From NCBI GenBank assembly GCA_037893245.1, contig JBAIAA010000403.1:62001-126000 (forward strand): DNA of 64,000 nt, written 5' to 3'. Below are positions 12,245 through 64,000 of this stretch, piece by piece. A program made the translations under genes and the position numbers. The notes below the pieces were generated by a model that was given only the letters and a program-made list of their open reading frames with translations, made no database searches and was not told the DNA's origin. Source of the DNA: Crossaster papposus (Eukaryota; Echinodermata; Asteroidea; Velatida; Solasteridae). The number at the start of each line of letters is the position of its first letter. Position 1 is the stretch's first letter.

Positions 12245-12400
12245 TCGCGGCGACAGGTCATCTGAAGTGACTGCTGTTGAACACTACCAAAGCCGGCAAC
12301 TAACTTTGCAATTGTTTTTCCAGTTAGGAATCGTGTTAGCAATTGGCTGCCTCTGTCTGATTGGTCAAAAGTACCTCATCTGCACCTGCCGCCCTTTTCC

Positions 12401-62764
<50,364 letters not shown>

Positions 62765-62806
62765 CTGGGGCAAAAAATAATTATAAAAAGAAACAAAATA
62801 GAGAGT

Positions 62807-62821
62807 GAGGCAGAGGCAGAG

Positions 62822-62853
<32 letters not shown>

Positions 62854-63236
62854 GGAGGCAGGGGCAGAGGCAGAGGCAGAGGCAGAGGCAGAGGCAGAGG
62901 CAGAGGCAGAGGCAGAAGCAGAGGCAGAGGCAGAGGCAGAGGCAGAGGCAGAAGCAGAGGCAGAGGCAGGGGCAGGGGCAGGGGCAGGGGCAGGGGCAGG
63001 GGCAGGGGCAGGGGCAGAGGCAGAGGAAGAGGCTGAGACTGAAGCAGAGACTGAGGCAGAGGCAGAGGCAGAGGCAGAGGCAGAGGCAGAGGCAGAGGCA
63101 GAGGCAGAGGCAGAGGCAGAGGCAGAGGCAGAGGCAGAGGCAGAGGCAGAGGCAGAGGCAGAGGAAGAAGAAGAGGCAGATGCTAAGGCAGATGTTGAGG
63201 CCGAGGCTGAGGCTGAGGCTGAGGCAGAGGCAGAGG
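62807..63236 (+). repeat. (GGCAGA)n hexanucleotide array
   Basis: About 430 bp of AGGCAG with GGCAGG patches and a more diverged right end (GAGGCTGAGGCTG). Purine-rich, located just upstream of exon 1's acceptor in gene orientation. Confidence 0.95.
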
Positions 63237-63243
63237 TATGGTA

Positions 63244-63277
63244 AGGCATGGCATGGCATGGCATGGCATGGCATGGC
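63244..63277 (+). repeat. (GGCAT)n pentanucleotide run
   Basis: Six to seven GGCAT units directly after the hexanucleotide array. Confidence 0.9.
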
Positions 63278-64000
63278 AAGGTACAGTAAGGTAGGTCAAG
63301 AAGGCCTATTGTCGGTATTAGCGATACAACAGGGAGTCTATCCCCTTTTTAAAGATATCTACTGTTGCGACGGAGCATTACCTGTCTTCAACCCACAGAT
63401 TACTTTTAAAGTGATATTCTTACACATGGGTAAGCGGAGGCCGACTTGAATCGTGGACCTTGAGATCCTCAGTCTGATGCTTTACCCAGGCATGAGAATG
63501 GGTGATGATAAAAAACAGAACAATTGTGAAGTTTGAGTACAACTTGTTAGAGTCCCAAATTTGTGTGCGAAGTCCCATACGGCCGGGGTCCAGGGCACGC
63601 TTAAGGGCCCTTGAAGCTCTGGGTATTTGAGGCGCGCTTTGGTGGTCTCTGGTGCATTTCTGACACCTGTTTTTACAGGTAGAGATGATCTGAAATTCGG
63701 TACCCTCTGAAGACCTGAACACAATGTGTATAATGGAGACAAAAGGTCTCCGGAGGGTAAATTTCTATAGATGAATATAGGTCTCCACTGGGAATTTCAC
63801 GAATTAGATTTTTTGAGTGTAGTCAAATTACTCAAAAACTAGGTTTAGGATGTGGGTTAGGGTTAGTGTTTGGGTTAGGGTATAATATAGGGTATATTGG
63901 GTCGAAATTTCAACCCAGGAAATTAATTGTGGTTGAAATAGGAGCATTTTGAAAAAGGTGCCCGACTTTTTAAGCAGTTTGTACACGAGAACAAAGAGAT
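63278..64000. other. Intron or upstream sequence of the ABCC9-like gene; no exon found
   Basis: I looked on the minus strand for the next TMD1 exon (the segment before SFGTYTALNG) and saw none. 63735-63800 shares AGATGAATA..GGTCTCCA with 16950-17000. A TTAGGG-type run lies at 63846-63895 (GGGTTAGGGTTAGTG). Confidence 0.5.

Overview
This window is eukaryotic genomic DNA, most likely from a marine invertebrate deuterostome; an echinoderm is my best guess, held loosely. Evidence for a metazoan: one gene with many small exons and GT-AG introns, BEL/Pao, Tc1/mariner, Crypton-like, LINE and THAP elements, many families of small inverted-repeat elements (MITEs), and TTAGGG-type runs. I saw no operons and no rRNA genes.

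The one clear host gene is on the minus strand. It is the 3' two thirds of an ABCC8/ABCC9-like (sulfonylurea-receptor-type) ABC protein. I found 23 coding exons from 62764 down to the stop codon at 12401. All have GT-AG borders and all 22 junctions keep frame, giving 3,042 coding bases (1,013 residues plus stop). In order they encode the end of TMD1, NBD1 (Walker A, Q-loop, LSGGQ, Walker B, H-loop), TMD2 and NBD2. The 5' part (TMD0 and most of TMD1) lies beyond the right edge of the window.

Left of the gene (1-12400) are MITEs, a Tc1 remnant split by a hAT-like MITE with a perfect 8-bp target duplication, and an almost full-length but broken BEL/Pao retrotransposon (about 4837-9890). The introns hold most of the rest: three minisatellites (21.2-22.1, 36.0-37.05 and 62.8-63.2 kb), a 475-bp near-perfect palindrome, a dispersed TTAA-flanked MITE family, a long non-coding repeat family rich in TGACGTCA, a PIF/Harbinger-like element, a second Tc1 remnant, two LINE remnants, a tyrosine-recombinase (Crypton-like) element whose ends carry clustered palindromic sites, and a fold-back element carrying a THAP-domain ORF.

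The best candidates for something undescribed are the tyrosine-recombinase element at 46897-49493, with lox-like palindromes at both ends, the nested-arm THAP element at 54060-55586, and the hairpin-bounded TGACGTCA-rich repeat (15451-19250, about 30420-31560, 55656-57770). All coordinates and motifs were read by eye; no search or alignment program was run.
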